NCBI RefSeq assembly: GCF_000203795.2
Contig: NW_006281101.1
Location: 62,001-126,000, forward strand
From: Batrachochytrium dendrobatidis JAM81
Lineage: Eukaryota > Chytridiomycota > Chytridiomycetes > Rhizophydiales
Direction of reading: 5' to 3'
DNA length: 64,000 nt
In this document: piece by piece, positions 1 to 10,024 of the stretch
Numbering within the stretch: the first letter of the stretch is position 1
Layout of the letters: each line of letters opens with the position of its first letter
Position numbers and translations under genes: made by a program
The notes under the pieces: generated by a model
Database searches by the model: none
The model's input: the letters and a program-made list of their open reading frames with translations, nothing else
Told to the model about the DNA's origin: nothing

Positions 1-187
1 GAACAGGATGGAGTTTTACATTGAACAGACTTAGCATGGTGTGTGGGTTTTGCTGGCTGATGCGAGCACAAAGGAGATGTGGAGGGCGTCTGTGTAAAAG
101 AGCCTGTTTCCCCAGAGGGTACTACCACATCAACATCCTTGTCAAGCATACCACGGGCTACATCCACTGCTTCACCCATAACTGTTT

Positions 188-498
188 TCAAGAGGCAAAG
201 GTGTTGGTTTGGCGAACGACGGATCTGGAACCTGGAGTCGTTCTTCTATTAGGACTTCTGCTAGGGCAGTCATGAGCTCGGTGACCTGGCTGGCCACAAT
301 ATAAACATAAGCCGAGCTGACGTTGGCGCTTCCTTTCTTGAGTGGATAACGGGCCTCGAACGACTGCGTCAATCTGCATGTCGTTGGACGAGTGCGACTG
401 GAATGTCGTGAGTGAGGGGAACCGTCGATTAGATTGGAACGGGCTTCCGGAGAGTTTTTCATGACGAGGTTTTGAAGTTGGGATAAGAACAGGGACAA
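188..498 (-). pseudogene. Second, frame-broken Gag zinc-knuckle fragment
   Basis: Duplicate of 1504-1824 in the neighbouring internal copy. The knuckle CLYCGQPGHRAHDC is intact in the frame ending at 188, but an extra T near 470 puts the upstream part in another frame. Coding capacity is therefore lost in this copy. Confidence 0.65.
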
Positions 499-544
499 GG
501 AGTAAACAAGCAGGTGGTTTAGGAAAATATGAGTTTTATCAATG

Positions 545-851
545 TGTCAGGAAGTACTTAATCGCAAAATAAGGCGAAGGGAAACCAGGTGCTTGTTACT
601 AACTAGGATCAAGGAACTTTATTGATAAAACTGAGGTAAACATATATGACAAGTATGGTCTATTTATAGACCTCAACAAGAGTACAGCCGTAAAGGGTTC
701 ACACAGTTACTTAGGGAGTTGCGTGTCCCTACGGCGGTCAACATGAGTCCTTAGGGATTCGATCGGTCATAAGGAGGTTAATATCAGTCCTTAGGGTGTT
801 GTGTAACCGCAAGGTAATTAATCCAAGGTCCTCATGGCTGTGATCCTCACA
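545..851 (-). mobile_element. LTR, copy B
   Basis: A 307-nt LTR on the minus strand, starting TGTGAGGATCACAGCC and ending CTTCCTGACA, so it has the usual TG...CA ends. It is nearly identical to 1860-2166 and to the reverse-orientation solo copy at 8616-8930. It contains a TATA box (TATAAATAG) and an AATAAA polyadenylation signal. Confidence 0.85.
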
Positions 852-962
852 TTATCTCCCCTCCAAACGACGACGTCTCGGAGTCATACGGTTACTTGGG
901 TTTCGATGCGGTGGTAGTTGCCTGGATACGAGGTAAATCTGAGGTTGGCAACTCAAAACAGG

Positions 963-1297
963 AATCATTGACAAGAAAACAAGGAATAACTGGGAAAACT
1001 AGGAGGTTCAATGAAATGTGAATCATTGACAAGAAAACAAGGAATAACTGGGAAAACTAGGAGGTTCAATGAAATGTGAATCATTGACAAGAAAACAAGG
1101 AATAACTGGGAAAACTAGGAGGTTCAATGAAATGTGAATCATTGACAAGAAAACAAGGAATAACTGGGAAAACTAGGAGGTTCAATGAAATGTGAATCAT
1201 TGACAAGAAAACAAGGAATAACTGGGGAAACTAGGAGGTTCAATGAAATGTGAATCATTGACAAGAAAACAAGGAATAACTGGGGAAACTAGGAAAC
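963..1297 (+). repeat. 58-bp tandem minisatellite, about 5.8 copies
   Basis: Exact 58-nt units start at 963, 1021, 1079, 1137, 1195 and 1253 (last one partial), each beginning AATCATTGACAAG. Copies differ by only one or two bases (GGAAAACT versus GGGGAAACT). There are no spacers, so this is not a CRISPR array. It lies inside the retroelement internal region between gag and the polypurine tract and is probably a recent expansion. Confidence 0.95.
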
Positions 1298-1503
1298 GAG
1301 AACAGGAAACGGGTATGAACAGGATGGAGTTTTACATTGAACAGACTTAGCATGGTGTGTGGGTTTTGCTGGCTGATGCGAGTACAAAGGAGATGTGGAG
1401 GGCGTCTGTGTAAAAGAGCCTGTTTCCCCAGAGGGTACTACCACATCAACATCCTTGTCAAGCATACCACGGGCTACATCCACTGCTTCACCCATAACTG
1501 TTT

Positions 1504-1824
1504 TCAAGAGGCAAAGGTGTTGGTTTGGCGAACGACGGATCTGGAACCTGGAGTCGTTCTTCTATTAGGACTTCTGCTAGGGCAGTCATGAGCTCGGTGA
1601 CCTGGCTGGCCACAATATAAACATAAGCCGAGCTGACGTTGGCGCTTCCTTTCTTGAGTGGATAACGGGCCTCGAACGACTGCGTCAATCTGCATGTCGT
1701 TGGACGAGTGCGACTGGAATGTCGTGAGTGAGGGGAACCGTCGATTAGATTGGAACGGGCTTCCGGAGAGTTTTTCATGACGAGGTTTGAAGTTGTGATA
1801 GGAACAGGGACAAGGAGTAAACAA
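1504..1824 (-). pseudogene. Truncated retroelement Gag with CCHC zinc knuckle
   Basis: The 106-codon frame ends with a retroviral-type zinc knuckle, CLYCGQPGHRAHDC (C-x2-C-x4-H-x4-C), followed by a basic Arg/Ser tail. This is the nucleocapsid end of a Gypsy-type Gag, which packages element RNA in virus-like particles. An autonomous Gag would be a few hundred residues long, so the capsid portion is missing. The same segment recurs at 188-498 in the second internal copy, where a one-base length difference near 470 breaks the frame upstream of the knuckle. No pol frame follows. Likely non-functional. Confidence 0.7.
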
Positions 1825-1859
1825 GCAGGTGGTTCAGGAAAATATGAGTTTTATCAATG

Positions 1860-2166
1860 TGTCAGGAAGTACTTAATCGCAAAATAAGGCGAAGGGAAAC
1901 CAGGTGCTTGTTACTAACTAGGATCAAGGAACTTTATTGATAAAACTGAGGTAAACATACATGACAAGTATGGTCTATTTATAGACCTCAACAAGAGTAC
2001 AGCCGTAAAGGGTTCACACAGGTTCTTATGGAGTTGCGTGTCCCTACGGCGGTCAACATGAGTCCTTAGGGATTCGATCGGTCATAAGGAGGTTAATATC
2101 AGTCCTTAGGGTGTTGTGTAACCGCAAGGTAATTAATCTAAGGTCCTCATGGCTGTGATCCTCACA
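1860..2166 (-). mobile_element. LTR, copy A (upstream LTR of the array)
   Basis: A 307-nt LTR with TG...CA ends and the same TATA box and AATAAA signals as copy B. On the minus strand it precedes the gag fragment, so it is the 5' LTR of the internal copy at 852-1859. I found no clear target-site duplication at its outer edge. Confidence 0.85.
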
Positions 2167-2969
2167 CAAACAACTTGTCAATGTCAGCCTTGCAGTGTTG
2201 AATGACAGTATTGATTGACAGCAGTTTGAATCGGTTCCGTATTTCCATCCAGATACTGTGATATTGGCAAGAAGGATCTTGCAGAGTTGTTGGTTGCTGA
2301 TGGGCAAGTTGGATATAAAGTTGTTTTCAATCAATCCGTTGACAATCATGATAGCATACTTTGATTTGTATGTATGCAATACTGCTGTCATTTTGTGTAT
2401 GGTGTTTCGTATTCCTACAAACGCATTCCATTTCCAGCTGTTTTCTTTGCAGACATTTGATGTTGTGTAACAATGAGGGTGTAAAATGTAGTACAGAAAT
2501 AGACGACTAAATTATATTTATTCCAATGGATTTAGCACTCTTGTTCAAGTAAAACAGTATCATCCGATGCTCACTATACACTACTTGTACGTTGAATCAT
2601 GCCAATCACTTGCTATTTTAACAAGCATGGAATATCACAACAATATTGATGACCAACTAATAGCCGAGTGTCAAGCTCATTTCAGTTTTGATTTATACTC
2701 ATTTCTCAACCCTAACCCTTTTCAGAGTGAAGCTTTATAATCAACCACATGATATTCGAATGTATGATCGAATAGCGGCTCAACCAAGGTTGCGGATATC
2801 ATATAAAGGAAGACTCTTCAAAGTTTGGCATTGACAACAAATCAACATTCAACCCTGACAACAACACTAACCCTTAGGACGGCTACCCAAAAACATGCTT
2901 TTAATATTATCCACTCAATAACCGACATAAATACAATCCAAAACTTGACTTGTTGAATAACATTACAAC
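2167..2969. other. Intergenic, no gene recognised
   Basis: About 800 nt between the LTR and the secreted-protein gene. Short frames here resemble no family I know. The last 150 nt before 2970 are the presumed promoter and 5' leader of the secreted protein. Confidence 0.5.
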
Positions 2970-2990
2970 TTGCTCAACCAAACCAGTAGA

Positions 2991-3805
2991 ATGAAACTCG
3001 CAGTTGCTGTATTGTCATCAATCCTGCTTGCTTGCTCGGTTACTATTGCCAATCCAGTTGATCCCAGTGCAACTACAAGCACCGAGTCTATCACCTCGCC
3101 AACTCATAATCCAAACGGTATAGGTTTAGGTGGTCTTGATCCAATTCCAAACATCATCAAGGATTTGCTCAAGGAGTACATAGAGCTAGAGCATGGTCGT
3201 GATGAACAAGAAAAACTATATGGCTCGTTAAAACCTCAATATGACCATCAACATAAACTGGTAAAGCGCTTGAAAAAAAAGATTCAAGTTTTGGGATATA
3301 TATCTCAAGCAAGCGGTGACGGTCCAGAATATAATGGTGAAATTCGGAAGAATAAGCTTGATTTTGAAATCCAAAAATCCAAACTTGCCAATCTTAAAAA
3401 AAGTCTTCAAGGCTGCGAGTCCAAGTATAGTTATCTTACAGTTAAAGTAGAGCAAATCAATGTAGAGCTTGTGGATCTCATTTTGGAGAATCTTGGAATC
3501 CTAAATTATTTGGTCGCAAACTTTATGATATCAACTCAAATCCTTTCATTAGAAGCTACCTTGAAAAACAATCATTAAAATACAACAAGAGTCTTGGTCG
3601 AAAACCTAGTGATCAGCAACAGCGCAGAAAACCTAGTGATCAGCAAAGTCAAGATTCACAACCATCACCGGATACACCATCTGGATCTGTATCTGGATAC
3701 TTTGAACAAAGAGTTCCTTCCAATAAACGGAAAGGTTTTTCCAAGTTTATGAATGGATTGAAATCACTCTTTCAGCGATCCAAAAATGACGATTCATCCA
3801 ATTGA
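2991..3805 (+). CDS. Secreted lysine-rich coiled-coil protein, frameshifted
   Basis: The chosen start, ATG at 2991, opens with a classic signal peptide (MKLAVAVLSSILLACSV, cleavage near ANP); an in-frame ATG at 2970 would put seven polar residues in front of it. A Ser/Thr/Pro linker and a charged Lys/Glu coiled coil follow (about residues 60-180). This layout is typical of the expanded small secreted families of Batrachochytrium chytrids, whose function is unknown. The frame stops at 3578. A second frame, shifted by one base, is open from 3446 to its stop at 3803-3805 and encodes a polar, repeat-bearing tail (RKPSDQQ twice) and a basic C-terminus. No GT-AG pair in 3446-3577 restores the phase, so a small indel (real, or a base error) is the simplest explanation. 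No enzymatic domain is seen. Confidence 0.7.
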
Positions 3806-4706
3806 TTTGAATGCTAATCTGGACTTGTTTCAACCAATTTAATTATCATTCTACAACTGTATTTTTGATTTAATTCACAATAAAATTGGATTTGCATGCA
3901 TTATATCTGATCATTGTACACAGTCTTGGTTGGCATGATATCATATTGTACATTGACACTTGTATTTCCAATACAATACAATACAGTTGATTGTATATTG
4001 CATAGTTGTACACATTGATGATGCTGACATGCATGTGTGTATTGTGTCGATATGATACTGCTTGACATGTGTGTATTGTGTCGATATGATATTGCTTGTC
4101 ATGTCGTATTGACACATGCAATACCAATATCAACAATAGTCATGTGTGTTGATATCAGATCTGACCAATTTGACTGGTTTGACTGGTTTGACTGTTGATT
4201 GTGGTGTCAAAATGGTTGCATCAATAGCCTGACTGATCACACACATCAGTCGCAGTGTCAACTGTGTCGTGTATCAAGTATCACATGTTGAATATACAAT
4301 GCCAACAATATGGTCATTATACACATGTTGATGTATTCAATGATCGTATACTGGTCGATTGGTGCAATATGATCACACACCAATGGAATGTGATAATCAT
4401 GATATTTGCAGCAGTATACCATATTGCAACTGTTGATATCGCGCATCCAGTATCGACATGATCATCCAGATATACAGTGATGGATTCCAACAATGCATAC
4501 CATGATTGATACACTTGGATCATGTGTATTCAATCAATACCATGTATTACTAATGCAATAGTATGTGTGATCATCGTGTACCAAACAATTACAATACACA
4601 CTGGACTGATCCAATACATGCACGGCTTGAACATATCACACAATCAAACATGAACACACCACATTAAATATACGTATAGTATCAGTTTGTCACTAATGAA
4701 TTGTAT
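3806..4706. other. AT-rich intergenic, short tandem repeats
   Basis: No gene seen. It holds a two-copy tandem repeat of about 36 nt (4026-4063 and 4064-4097, core TGTGTATTGTGTCGATATGA) and three copies of a 10-nt unit TTTGACTGGT near 4169-4195. The rest is low-complexity CA/TG-rich sequence. Confidence 0.6.
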
Positions 4707-6368
4707 TCAGTCGAGTTTATTGAGAGTCTGTTTGTAACTCTTGACAGCGTGGTGAGTGTTTTCAGGTACAGCTACTTGATCAGTTGTAGTTATTGGTTTT
4801 CTTCTGCGAATAAATGTGCCATCTGAACCTGAAGTAGTTGGTTGTTCAGGCAATCTAACAGTATTCATCAAATTCATGATCAATATCAATATATCAATCA
4901 ACACATCCACACATCAATATCAAACAACTTACTGTGATGATGGCCAGAGCATTTGATAACCGTTTGAAATAGTAGGATATCCATCGGCCATGACTTCACA
5001 TCCACATCCAGGACCAAACCCAATGCGTTTATGTGCTCGATCAAATGTCATTGTAAGTCGGGTCATAAATGATATACCAAGAACTGCTTTGTCATTTGAA
5101 CCAGCTTTTACAGCAAATTCAACTATAGTCCAACATGCATATAGTCAGGTTAATCAAACAACATATTGCATACAATTGCCAAATACTTACAATTTTTAGA
5201 ATCATATCTCTGTATATAGTCTTTGGGACCCAACTTGATCGCTACAACAGAATTTCGATTTTCAACAGTTACAGGGTTTTCAGCAAATATTGTAATTGAA
5301 ACCGTTGGCAGCTTGCCCCAATCGATACTAAAACTAGATTCAGCCATTAAACCGTCTTTCCAAAATACGTCATCAATTTCTTCTGGGTAGAGTTTGCGCT
5401 TGAGTTTAATCCTTTTGATAGTAATTGCACCACTACCAACAATAGCATCAACCAATGCTGCCACGACTACTTTAGGGAAATACATATATCTAAAACATGT
5501 TTCCACAATGGAGTACAAAGTACGTCCATGTTCCACCCTTTTTTGGAATTCCTCGGGTAGATTCACTCGTTTGCCATTGACTAGTATACTCTTGATGTTG
5601 ACAGTAAAATAATCGGCTGATGGTGATTTTACCCATGCAATACTTTTTCCATCTGTCCCGCATTTTGCAGTTACGTCCGTGTTTCCTATATTGATGAAGC
5701 TATCTGAAGTCATATCATACGGACATAATTGAAGACCAATCTCGTTACTGGGAATGACACCATTGCTGTACAAAACATCCATCGCAGTGATTGGTGGATG
5801 ATGCTTTGACAACGAGGAATAGGCAAACCCAAATACTCCATCAAGGTTTGGACTAATACCAACTAGATCTGCCGATTGTTTTTCAACTGATAGTACTGGT
5901 AAATTGATGTCAGTTATACTAGTACCCGGAATCGTCACATCGGCTGTGGAACTAATTCCTCTATACTCTTTGCCTTTGTAATTTATAGTAACGGGTTGCC
6001 CACTTGGAGTACTTTCTGGAGCCAAGCCTATATCGTTGCTTGAACTAGAAAGTGGTACAACTATATCAGACATTGCTGAATTGACTTGCAAATCCAACTA
6101 TTTTAAACAACACGACAAGTGTGAGATTAATTAGACCTAGTACAAATTGATATCCAACTACAATGCATGACATGATACATACATCAACTCCATGAACATT
6201 GACTTTAATTGTATAGCATTTTGTGATATCACCACCCAATTCAACGGGTGATCGTTTTGACAGCCTATTGCTTGATGGACTGGTAATTTCAAAAGGTGAT
6301 TCTAATGCAAGTCGAACTGCAGCAACCGCTTGTAACGCAAGTAGAATGCATTCTAGAGTAATCAACAT
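4707..6368 (-). CDS. Catalytically dead A1 aspartic protease homologue (secreted)
   Basis: Four exons: 6368-6183, 6097-5191, 5104-4933, 4854-4707. All junctions are GT-AG and in phase, giving 470 residues. The N-terminus is a signal peptide followed by a propeptide with a KR site (near residue 38). The pepsin fold is recognisable: flap-like YKGKEYRG, FGFAYSSLS, and a C-terminal lobe ending FDRAHKRIGFGPGC. Both active-site motifs are altered. The first DTGSS-type loop reads VNSAMSDIVVP (Asp to Asn at 68), and the second reads IVETCFRYMYFP (Asp to Glu at 261, Gly lost). In active A1 enzymes both Asp residues are essential, so this protein is predicted to bind rather than cleave. The frame is intact over four exons, which argues against simple decay. 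Known family: pepsin/yapsin-type proteases. Inferred: a pseudoprotease. Confidence 0.85.
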
Positions 6369-6411
6369 TGTATCGAGTAGTGTGATGAAAATGGATTGAA
6401 TCTGGTAGATG

Positions 6412-6436
6412 ACTGCCGTTTTATAATGACGGCAGT
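6412..6436. promoter_or_regulatory. Hairpin-forming palindrome with TATA core upstream of protease gene
   Basis: Inverted arms ACTGCCGT and ACGGCAGT flank TTTATAATG, about 45 nt upstream of the protease ATG. It may be the TATA region of the gene or a small palindromic regulatory site. Seen in sequence; function inferred. Confidence 0.4.
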
Positions 6437-6777
6437 TTCAAGGGTGACAATCAGAAATTTTCAAATGAATGATCACAAAAAACACAAGTACACCCTGTGA
6501 AGTGGACAAACCCAAAAACGCCCTGTAGGGTGGAAAACCACAAAAACACCGAGTAAACCCAATATACAAGCCTTGCTTTTAGTGGAAAATCAACTTGACT
6601 AGTATGCTGTGTTGATATTCCAAATTGCGGTGATGTATCCAGCAATCAGGTAGTTTCAAATTGTCCCCCTGATTATGGATAGTTATCATCACATTTACAA
6701 TCCATTATCACAGCATATACTGTCACTGTATACCAAATATTTGACTGATTGTCCAATTGGTCATGTATTTGATCATT

Positions 6778-7076
6778 CAAACAACAGCATCCAACAGTCT
6801 GTTGTTGCAGTATTTCAAAACCATGACTTTTTCGTTGGTATGACTGCATGGTCATTTTAGGTCAATGTAGACTGTATACGTCAAACACTGCTGATTGTGT
6901 CACAACATGATCAACATCAGATTTGGCAATCTGTCACCGATACATCGAATGAGTGACGTTGTACTATAATTGAATTGGAGATTGGCAGGTCGTTCAACAA
7001 ACTGGCCGTGTCAACAGGTCAGATTTTCATCGTGTACATGAACCACAATGGATGATCATGTCATTCAAATCAACAC
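6778..7076 (+). repeat. Direct repeat copy 1 of a dispersed family
   Basis: About 90% identical to 7498-7783. The shared core runs from the TCAAACAAC region to TTCAAATCA. No open frame is conserved between copies, so it looks like a non-coding dispersed repeat. Confidence 0.8.
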
Positions 7077-7276
7077 CAAAAAAACACACTTTTGAACTAA
7101 ACAATCTAATTACAATAGATTGTCAGAAATCAACAGCATGTATGTTTGATATATGCAATGCAACGGGTAAACCCATTTCACTTAATAAGCCAATATTTGT
7201 CACATTTATGGATGAAACAAAAAAGGTAATGGTTGTTGGCATTCCTTGTTTGATTTTTATCATCAGCAATCTGTAG
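7052..7276 (+). other. Orphan reading frame, possible exon relic
   Basis: A 74-codon frame starts in the repeat and continues into unique sequence, with a plausible splice donor after AAAAAG near 7229. I do not recognise it, and no partner exon is evident. It may be a gene fragment interrupted by the repeat, or chance. Confidence 0.2.
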
Positions 7277-7497
7277 TTTAATGAAATGATTAAATATTAT
7301 TATAATGAATTTATACCATCAATGGTTTTTCGGAGCGGGTTTTAGTGACATGCCCAAGCTTATCCATATTGTATGGATTTAAGATCATAAGTTCAACCCC
7401 GTACTTGACTCCTTTTTGACTAACAAACTGTTTTTGATTACCAAAATACAGTAAACTCTCATACTTCAATAGCCATTTCATCATATTTTGAACTACT

Positions 7498-7988
7498 CAA
7501 ACAACCTGTTGTTGCAGTATTTCAAACCATGACTTTTCCATTGGTATGACTGCACAGTCATTTTAGGTTAATCTAGACTGTATATATCAAACACTGCTGA
7601 TTGTGTCACAACATGATCAACATCAAACTCGGCAATCTGTCGCCGCTACATCGAATGAGTGACGTTGTACTATAATTGAATTGGAGATTGGCAGGTCGTT
7701 CAACAAACTGGCCGTGTCAACAGGTCAGATTGTCATCGTGTACATGAATCACAATGGATGATCATGTCATTCAAATCAGCACACAATCTACTGATATATG
7801 CAATACAACACCACCAATACAATACAATCAAACCCGATCACAAACGTGGTGTTGAATCCAATGCATGCGAGTACTTTTTAAACACATGATACACACTGAT
7901 GGTGATGGTTGCTGACAGTCACATTGCAGTGTACATGTCCAATAGTGTCCACTGTCATGTCGATTGTTGCTATCCGTGACATCCAACT
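7498..7988 (+). repeat. Direct repeat copy 2, extended
   Basis: The first 286 nt match 6778-7076 in the same orientation. The last about 250 nt (7741-7988) match 9650-9895 as an inverted repeat. The three copies therefore define one dispersed repeat at least 490 nt long. No coding capacity is seen. Confidence 0.8.
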
Positions 7989-8615
7989 GTACTTGTATTC
8001 ACCAAATGTGCACAACATCTAGGGCTGACTGCTAGATGCTCTCATGTTTGGCATACAACTAGTCACCATCAGACCAAGCGTATACGCTAGTACAGCGCCA
8101 TGAATCTATTGGCAAGTGGTTTCAATTTTATTCTGGCGCGTTGAGGGTTGGATGTGTACCAGACACAACATTGTGCATGTAATTGTGATGATCACACCCT
8201 GAGTGTGTTATTCGATTACAGAATGGCACACTTTATTTGATCTAACTCTGTATTTTTAGTAACAGAACTGCATAATTCAACATGGTCTTGATAACATATT
8301 ACTATTATTCAACGTGCACGTTGCAATCCTGACATCCTCGAAGCCCATCAATAAACTATATATTTTCCTACTGTTTCCAATTGGGTTTCCTCAGTCTGAT
8401 TAAAGCCCTTGACTCAAATATTCATAGTTCAAAGTGCCTGACTGTCTTGTCTCTATTGACACAACCCTAACAGTTGAATTGAGTTGCGGATATTGGAGAA
8501 CTGTGTCAAGAGTACGACCTTGAGCAGTCGATTCATGATGTTGGGTTGTTGCATGTTGCTTGAATTTGTGACAGCCAGTTTTGCAATGTGTTTTGAGTGC
8601 TGATTTGGACATTTG

Positions 8616-8930
8616 TGTGAGGATCACAGCCATGAGGACCTTGGATTAATGACCTTGCGGTTACACAACACCCTAAGGACTGATATTAACCTCTTTATGA
8701 CCGATCGAATCCCTAAGGACTCATGTTGACCGCCGTAGGGACACGCAACTCCCTAAGAACCTGTGTGAACCCTTTACGGCTGTACTCTTGTTGAGGTCTA
8801 TAAATAGACCATACTTGTCATGTATGTTTACCTCAGTTTTATCAATAAAGTTCTAAAGTTGTTTGATCCTAGTTGGTAACAAGCACCTGGTTTCCCTTTG
8901 CCTTATTTTGCGATCAAGTACTTCCTGACA
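8616..8930 (+). mobile_element. Solo LTR
   Basis: A 315-nt copy of the LTR found at 545-851, in the opposite orientation, with the same ends (TGTGAGGATCACAG ... CTTCCTGACA), TATA box (8798-8807) and AATAAA (8844-8849). No internal sequence follows, so it is a solo LTR left by LTR-LTR recombination. It sits near the centre of the inverted repeat pair 7741-7988/9650-9895. No clear target-site duplication is seen. Confidence 0.85.
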
Positions 8931-10024
8931 TGACGAACCAATGGCTGTTCATCACCCAATGACATGGATGAAATACCCGACACAGATCGTGTAATCCAGT
9001 CACCATCAGCACTGCAGAAGTGATCAAGACGATGCAGTTTGACATTGGACTGAATAGATTGGACAAACTGAAGCAATCAAGTGGTAGTGGACTGAGAGAG
9101 ACATGCTTGACCACAGGTGTTTGTGGTACAGTGGATGCTGGTGATTGACTGGGTTTGTATGTATTGTACAAATCTCTGTCAGCATTAGTATCAATATAAA
9201 ATCCTGACATGAATGATTCTAGTGGTGTAGTTTCAATTGTTGCAAATACAAAACATTGAATTCAATATTGTGTTGCATATGAAGCCAGTCATATTAAACC
9301 AATTGCTGCAAAACAGGTGTTGTGAAGCTGCTTGAACATTTGTCAATTTTAGTAATCGACTGGATTGTTGAATCGATAAAACCAGTCAGCTTATTAGTCA
9401 AATCTATCAACTACAATGTTGAATATATTCAGAAATACAGTCGGATATCAAACCCAATTGTCAGAGTGGTGTAACAAGTGTTTATAGCTTACCAACACTA
9501 TAAAATCGATTTCCACAAACCAATCGTGTATTCAATATGAAATGTCAAGGTGTAGGTGTTATAGTATATGTAAAAGTCGAATGACATGCAAAATTATTGC
9601 AGTTTATATGATTTACGTATATTTTGATGCAATATTGATTGCGGTCTAGTTGGATGTCACGGATAGCAATAATCGACATGACAGTGGACACTATTGGACA
9701 TGTACACTGCAATGTGACTGTCAGCAACCATCACCATCAGTGTGTATCATGTGTTTAAAAAGTACTCGCATGCATTGGATTCAACACCACGTTTGTGATC
9801 GGGTTTGATTGTATTGTATTGGTGGTGTTGTATTGCATATACCAGTAGATTGTGTGCTGATTTGAATGGCATGATCATACATTGTGGTTCATGTATCATT
9901 CTGATCAAGTGAATTTAACCCATTTCATCCAAATAACTGCTTGAAATTATCAATTCCATCAATAGAAATGCAAGATCGATGCAGTATGAAAAAACTTGCT
10001 GCATCTCGTTTATTCTGATAATTT
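8931..10024. other. Intergenic with inverted repeat arm
   Basis: No gene recognised. The segment 9650-9895 is the inverted partner of 7741-7988. The remaining sequence is AT-rich with short frames only. Confidence 0.6.
9650..9895 (-). repeat. Inverted repeat arm (partner of 7741-7988)
   Basis: Reverse complement of 7741-7988 with about 90% identity. The arms are separated by about 1.66 kb that includes the solo LTR. Confidence 0.8.

Larger units (their letters stand above)
1..2166 (-). mobile_element. Tandem Gypsy-like LTR retrotransposon array, internally deleted
   Basis: Read on the minus strand the order is LTR (2166-1860), short internal region, LTR (851-545), then a second copy of the internal region that runs off the window edge. 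Positions 1-851 and 1317-2166 are near-identical direct repeats about 1316 nt apart. A purine-rich tract (minus strand GGAGGGGAGATAA, 864-852) sits directly before the second LTR, where a polypurine tract is expected. The internal region between the LTRs is only about 1 kb: it keeps the gag zinc-knuckle end and a minisatellite, and I see no protease, reverse transcriptase, RNase H or integrase. This is a non-autonomous derivative. The LTR-internal-LTR-internal order suggests unequal recombination between copies. Confidence 0.85.

Noticed and set aside
172..498. Alternative 108-residue frame over the gag fragment
   Set aside because: It lacks the zinc knuckle and is an overlapping frame of the Gag segment.
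963..1297. CRISPR-like array
   Set aside because: Units are contiguous with no unique spacers, and the host is eukaryotic; it is a minisatellite.
2053..2391. 112-codon minus frame running from unique sequence into the LTR
   Set aside because: It has no domain, and its end is LTR sequence, so a chance frame is more likely than a gene.
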